64,000 nt of DNA from Saccharum officinarum (Eukaryota; Streptophyta; Magnoliopsida; Poales; Poaceae): assembly GCA_020631735.1 (NCBI GenBank), contig CM036223.1, positions 55,294,456-55,358,455 of the forward strand. Direction: 5' to 3'. This document shows, piece after piece, positions 60,266-64,000 of the stretch. Position numbers and translations under genes: made by a program. The notes beneath the pieces are model-generated. The model was not told the origin of the DNA. It did no database searches and was given only the letters and a program-made list of their open reading frames with translations. Numbering within the stretch: position 1 is the first letter of the stretch; each line of letters begins with the position of its first letter.

Positions 60266-60699
60266 TAAGACTACCCACAGTGGGTACTCTAAAACGATAC
60301 TCTAAAGCTTTAGAGTGAATATAGAGTAAAAACTGCTGCAGTGGGTACTCCAAAACGATACTCTATCCTTTGTCTCACTCTATATTTAGAGTAGTACTGT
60401 GCTTACTCTATACTCTATAGTGACGGACCCCACTAGCTAAACAAAGGAAAAAAAATACTATAACTCACCAACCAAAAATTCAAATTAAATTTCGATTGCA
60501 CCATTAAATTCGTCTCAATAAATCCTTCAAAACTAGATCACACATGGATATATTTAGATAAAGTGACAAGTGGGTCCCATAGTGGATAGAGTGGATAGAG
60601 GATGGATGGGTGCGGAAGAATTGAGTATAGAGGAAATAATCTTGCTGTCTAGGACATATAGAGGATAAATATAGAGGTCCATGAGTGCAGGTTGTCTAA
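60266..60699. mobile_element. 'Actctaaaacgatactct' TIR element, copy B, downstream of the OXS3-like gene
   Basis: Equivalent of 39495-39929, with visibly more differences from copy A than the neighbouring gene. Confidence 0.65.
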
Positions 60700-60827
60700 A
60701 TCATGCTATCCTCATCATGGTGAGAGGTCACCTCCAAAAGGAGATTGAAAGATTGACATGCACAAAAGAAGGAAACGGTCGATGATTTTTTTGCCTGGAG
60801 CCCCCTGGACACTGTGCTTCGTATTTA

Positions 60828-61072
60828 GGCCTTGTTCACTTCTCCTCCCAACCCAAAATATTTCCTCTTCTACCCATCATATCAAATCTTTTGACACATG
60901 CATGGAGCATTAAATGTAGGTAAAAAAGATAACTAATTGTATAGTTTGTCTGTAAATGTCGGGATGAATCTTTTGAGCCTAGTTAGTCCATAATTAGACA
61001 AATTTTATCAAATAACAATGAAAAATGCTACAGTAACTTTTCAACTACTTTTCACAAAGTGAACACACCTTA
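60828..61072. mobile_element. Complete MITE of the TTGTTCACT type, copy B
   Basis: Inverted ends ggccttgttcacttctcctc and ttcacaaagtgaacacacc. The interior contains actaattgtatagtttgtctg and agcctagttagtcc. Copy A keeps only the left two thirds. A related element inserted at 63324 in copy B. Confidence 0.8.
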
Positions 61073-61519
61073 AAGTACCCAAAGAACAGTTTTCTTTTTC
61101 CGAGAGCTAGAGTGCAGAACGGTCAACGGTAAGTTCCTCTAGTACTCTACCGATATCAGAACAAGTAACAGTCCACACCGCCAGTCTCAATGGATTTTAT
61201 TAGAGTTTTATGAATATTAAATGTATTGATGTGACACCGTATTAATAAAATGAGAGATGTATATGAGCAGAGAAAGTTTCACGAGGATAAAACTCTTATG
61301 CATTATTTCTAAAATATAAATATGTTACAAACTAGATTCTCAAACCTTGACTGACACTGGCCTAATGCGCCCGTGAAGAAAATCCTCGCAGAACAAGTAG
61401 AAAGAAAGGGAATAAAGAAAAAAAAAACAGTTCAGTGACCCTCGACCTCGAGGAACAAAAACGTGTTCCTGCAGTTTCAGCGCTGTGTCGCCAGCGGCCA
61501 GCCTGCTGCCTGCTGCTGC

Positions 61520-62159
61520 CTACTGGTGGTACCCGTTCCGAATGGGCGGCGTCCTGAACCCGTTGGCGGCGACGAGGTCGAGGTTGGCGCAGGAGCTGGA
61601 GGCGGGCTGCTTCTTGGCCATCATACCTCCCAGCGCGACGTAGCTCTTGCACGACTTGATCTTCTGCTTGTAGGGGTTGTCCTTCTTGCGCAGGTCCTCC
61701 AGGCAGCGCACCTCCGACATGCACGCGAACGACTGCGACTTGCCCTCGTAGTACCGCGACAGACCTTTCCTGCAAACCAGTCCTCGATTCGTGAGCAAAA
61801 CGACCGGGTCGATGAAAAGCTCGAAAGCCTGCTGTGATTTCGCCGGCCGGGAGGTGTGTAGGCGCGCGCACTTACTTGGCTGGGAGCTGCGATATCATGG
61901 ACGTCATGTCGTAGATGCTGTCCGAGTTCATCCTCCGCAGCGGCTCCGGCACGAACGCGCGGCGGTCCTGGTGGTCGCACTTGCCCTCGCCCCCGGCCGC
62001 GCCGCCGCCGCCGCCGCCCGGGAAGTGGTCCCCCTCGTCGTCGTCGTCGTCGGACTCGCCGCCGGAGAAGGACGACGCTGTCTCGAACAGCTCCTCGTCC
62101 CCCTCCTCGCGGCCCGCCGCGTCGCCGAGCCTGTAGCTCATGTCGCTCTGCAACGGCAA
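61520..62159 (-). CDS. OXS3-like stress-tolerance protein, copy B (two exons)
   Basis: Exons 62159-61876 and 61769-61520, 177 residues, with the same domains as 40587-41226. Changes inside the Gly run and the GDAAG block are synonymous. The gene is intact, and its two flanking TIR elements are both present. Confidence 0.82.
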
Positions 62160-62306
62160 GCCTCACCCCGTCTCCGCTCTCGCTAGCAGCTGAGCTCACC
62201 CGACCCAAAGAGAAACGCTGCTCTCTTGCGTTTCAGTCGCTTGCGTTTCGTTCCGCTTCCTTGCGGAGTCTGCGCGTCGGCCTCCGCGGAGCTGGTGCGG
62301 TGCGCG

Positions 62307-62314
62307 TTTATATA
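62307..62314 (-). promoter_or_regulatory. TATA box of the OXS3-like gene, copy B
   Basis: TATATAAA on the minus strand, same spacing to the ATG as in copy A. Confidence 0.75.
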
Positions 62315-62789
62315 CAGAGTCCCCGGCGCTGACGGCGACACCCCCGAGCCGAGCCGCGCCGCGCCGCGCCCCGCCCTGGCGGGATAACGCGGCCCGCGCC
62401 TGCCCGCCCGCCCTCCGCCCGCTTTCAGGATTCAGACGCGGTACGTCGTCCGTCCGTCGTTTGACCAACGCTACTACCATTTTGCTGCGAGTAACGTGCG
62501 CAATTCGGTGCGGAAACCAAAAGAAACGCACGGTGACGCGCACGTTTTGCAGCTGTTCGTGTTCGTGCCCTCGCATCCGCGCCGGTGCCGTCGCGTCGCG
62601 GCGAGTACATGGCACGAATCGGGTCGTCCTGCCTGCCTGCGACCGACGCTGACAGGAGAGGGTGGTGGCCCGCCGGGCCATGTTTGTCTGCGTTAATAAA
62701 GGCGGGTTGGGTAGGCTGGCCACTGCGGCGCTGCCACACATGGGTTTTCGCCCCGGAATCTGTTCCGCTCCACGGCTCTGATCTTATCT

Positions 62790-63218
62790 TAGACTGACCC
62801 AAATGATACTTTAAAGTTTTAGAGTATAAATATAGAGTAAAAACTGTTACACTGGGTACTCTAAAACGATACTCTATCCTTTCTCTCACTCTATATTTAG
62901 AGTAGTACAGTGTTTACTCTATAGAGGGCAGTGGCGGGCCCCACTAGCTAAACAAAGGAAAAAAATGCTATAACTCGCAAACCAAAAATCCAAATTACAT
63001 TTTGATTGCACCATTAAATTCGTCTCAATAAATCCTTCAAAACTAGATCACACATGGATATATTTAGATAAAGTGACAAGTGGGTCCCATAGTGGATAGA
63101 GTGGATAGATGATGATATAGAGGATGAATGGGTACGAGAGAATTAAGTATAGAGGAGAGAATCTTGCTGACTAGAACTTATAGAAGATGAATATAGAGAT
63201 CCATGAGCGTGGATAGCC
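62790..63218. mobile_element. 'Actctaaaacgatactct' TIR element, copy B, upstream of the OXS3-like gene
   Basis: Equivalent of 41857-42285, with many substitutions and small indels relative to it. Confidence 0.65.
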
Positions 63219-63323
63219 TTATCCTCATCATCCCAGTTCGCGTCGCGCACATGGGGCCCGGTTTGGTTCGCAGTGCACCCTGGCCGGGCGGCCGCTGGAC
63301 CGCTGCGGTGCTGGTGCAGTGCA

Positions 63324-63567
63324 AGGTGTGTTCACTTAGTGAAAAGTAGCTGAAAAGTTACTGTAGTATTTTTCGTTGTTATTTGGTAAAATTTGTTTAA
63401 TTATGGACTAACTAGGCTTAAAAGATTCGTCCCGACATTTACAGACAAACTATGCAATTAGTTATCTTTTTTTACCTACGTTTAATGCTCCATGCATGCG
63501 TCGAAAGATTTGATGTGATGTGTGTAAGAGGAAATATTTTGGGTTGGGAGGGGGAGTGAACGCGGCC
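63324..63567. mobile_element. MITE insertion present only in copy B
   Basis: About 243 bp with inverted ends ggtgtgttcactt and agtgaacgcggcc, flanked by gca on both sides (a possible 3-bp target duplication, as in PIF/Harbinger-type MITEs). At the same place copy A (near 42390) reads gtgcagtgcaggtgaag without it. It belongs to the same family as 60828-61072. Confidence 0.85.
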
Positions 63568-63606
63568 GCAGGTGAAGACGTGGAGAGTGAGAGCCGGGCC
63601 TGGTTT

Positions 63607-63838
63607 AGGGCCTGTTTGGTTTCAAGTCGTTAAAGTTTAACTCTTATTATATTAATGTTTCTTTAAATGTATAGAATACTAAATGTAGACTAATTACTTG
63701 TATGTCGGCATAGATTAATAGTAATTTACAAGACGAATGTATTAAGCCTAATTAGTCCCAAATTGGAAACTTTTTGTCAAATAAGACGAAAGTGCTACAG
63801 TGTTTGTTAAATTTTAACTCCTCAGACCCAACACCCCC
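63607..63838. mobile_element. MITE, copy B
   Basis: Equivalent of 42425-42660. A further MITE (equivalent of 42661-42888) begins at 63840 and runs out of the window. Confidence 0.65.
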
Positions 63839-64000
63839 TTAGATGCACCCCAAAGTTAGAATTTTTTCACTCTTTCTTCATCACATCAATCTTTGGACCC
63901 ATACATGAAGTATTAAATATAGATAAAAAAAATAACTAATTACACAGTTTAGTTAGAAATCAGGAGATAAATCTTTTAAGCCTAGTTGGTTCGATTAGAC

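Larger units (their letters stand above)
43610..64000. repeat. Copy B of a duplicated locus
   Basis: The sequence restarts directly after the N run at the base equivalent to 1573 and stays collinear with copy A to the window end. The first 2-3 kb has many single-base length differences from copy A, as expected of a poorly polished contig end. Copy B lacks the 21.3-kb retrotransposon. It has one extra MITE (63324-63567), and two MITEs are complete here but truncated in copy A. Confidence 0.9.

Overview
This is nuclear DNA from a grass, probably a panicoid. The evidence is spliced plant genes with GC-rich first exons, dense Stowaway and other MITEs, an Au-type SINE, a LINE remnant, and two nested Ty1/copia elements of the Sirevirus type. 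No species marker is visible, so the species stays open.

The window is two near-identical copies of one locus, separated by a run of exactly 100 N (43510-43609). Copy A occupies about 1573-43509. Copy B occupies 43610 to the window end and resumes at the base equivalent to 1573. Gene order is the same in both: a decayed LRR receptor-kinase pseudogene (minus strand), a LINE remnant, MITE-rich spacer, a PTPMT/DSP8-like phosphatase gene (plus, six exons, 368 residues), more MITEs, and an OXS3-like stress gene (minus, two exons, about 177 residues). The phosphatase and OXS3-like genes look intact in both copies. The simplest reading is two haplotypes of a heterozygous plant placed end to end by the assembler. 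A real recent tandem duplication is the alternative.

The main structural difference is a 21,316-bp insertion in copy A (10417-31732). It is a minus-strand copia retrotransposon with GAAAG target duplications, and copy B keeps the intact empty site. The element carries an unbroken 1588-residue gag-pol frame. Downstream of pol it carries a second sense-strand reading frame with a PF20167-like 'putative plant transposon protein' domain. This accessory frame has its own TATAAATAG, preceded by the same CCGGTACTACCGG-type repeats that fill the LTR U3. A second, unrelated copia element (13712-24189, plus strand, CACGC target duplications) has inserted into that accessory frame. The inner element's coding region is broken by several stop codons.

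Smaller differences between the copies are two deletions with short microhomology that truncate MITEs in copy A, one MITE insertion found only in copy B, and TA-microsatellite length changes. A 766-bp hAT-type insertion sits in the last exon of the copy A kinase, but that exon lies behind the gap in copy B.

Coordinates of spliced genes come from hand-read splice sites and protein-family knowledge. LTR and copy-to-copy difference counts are hand counts.
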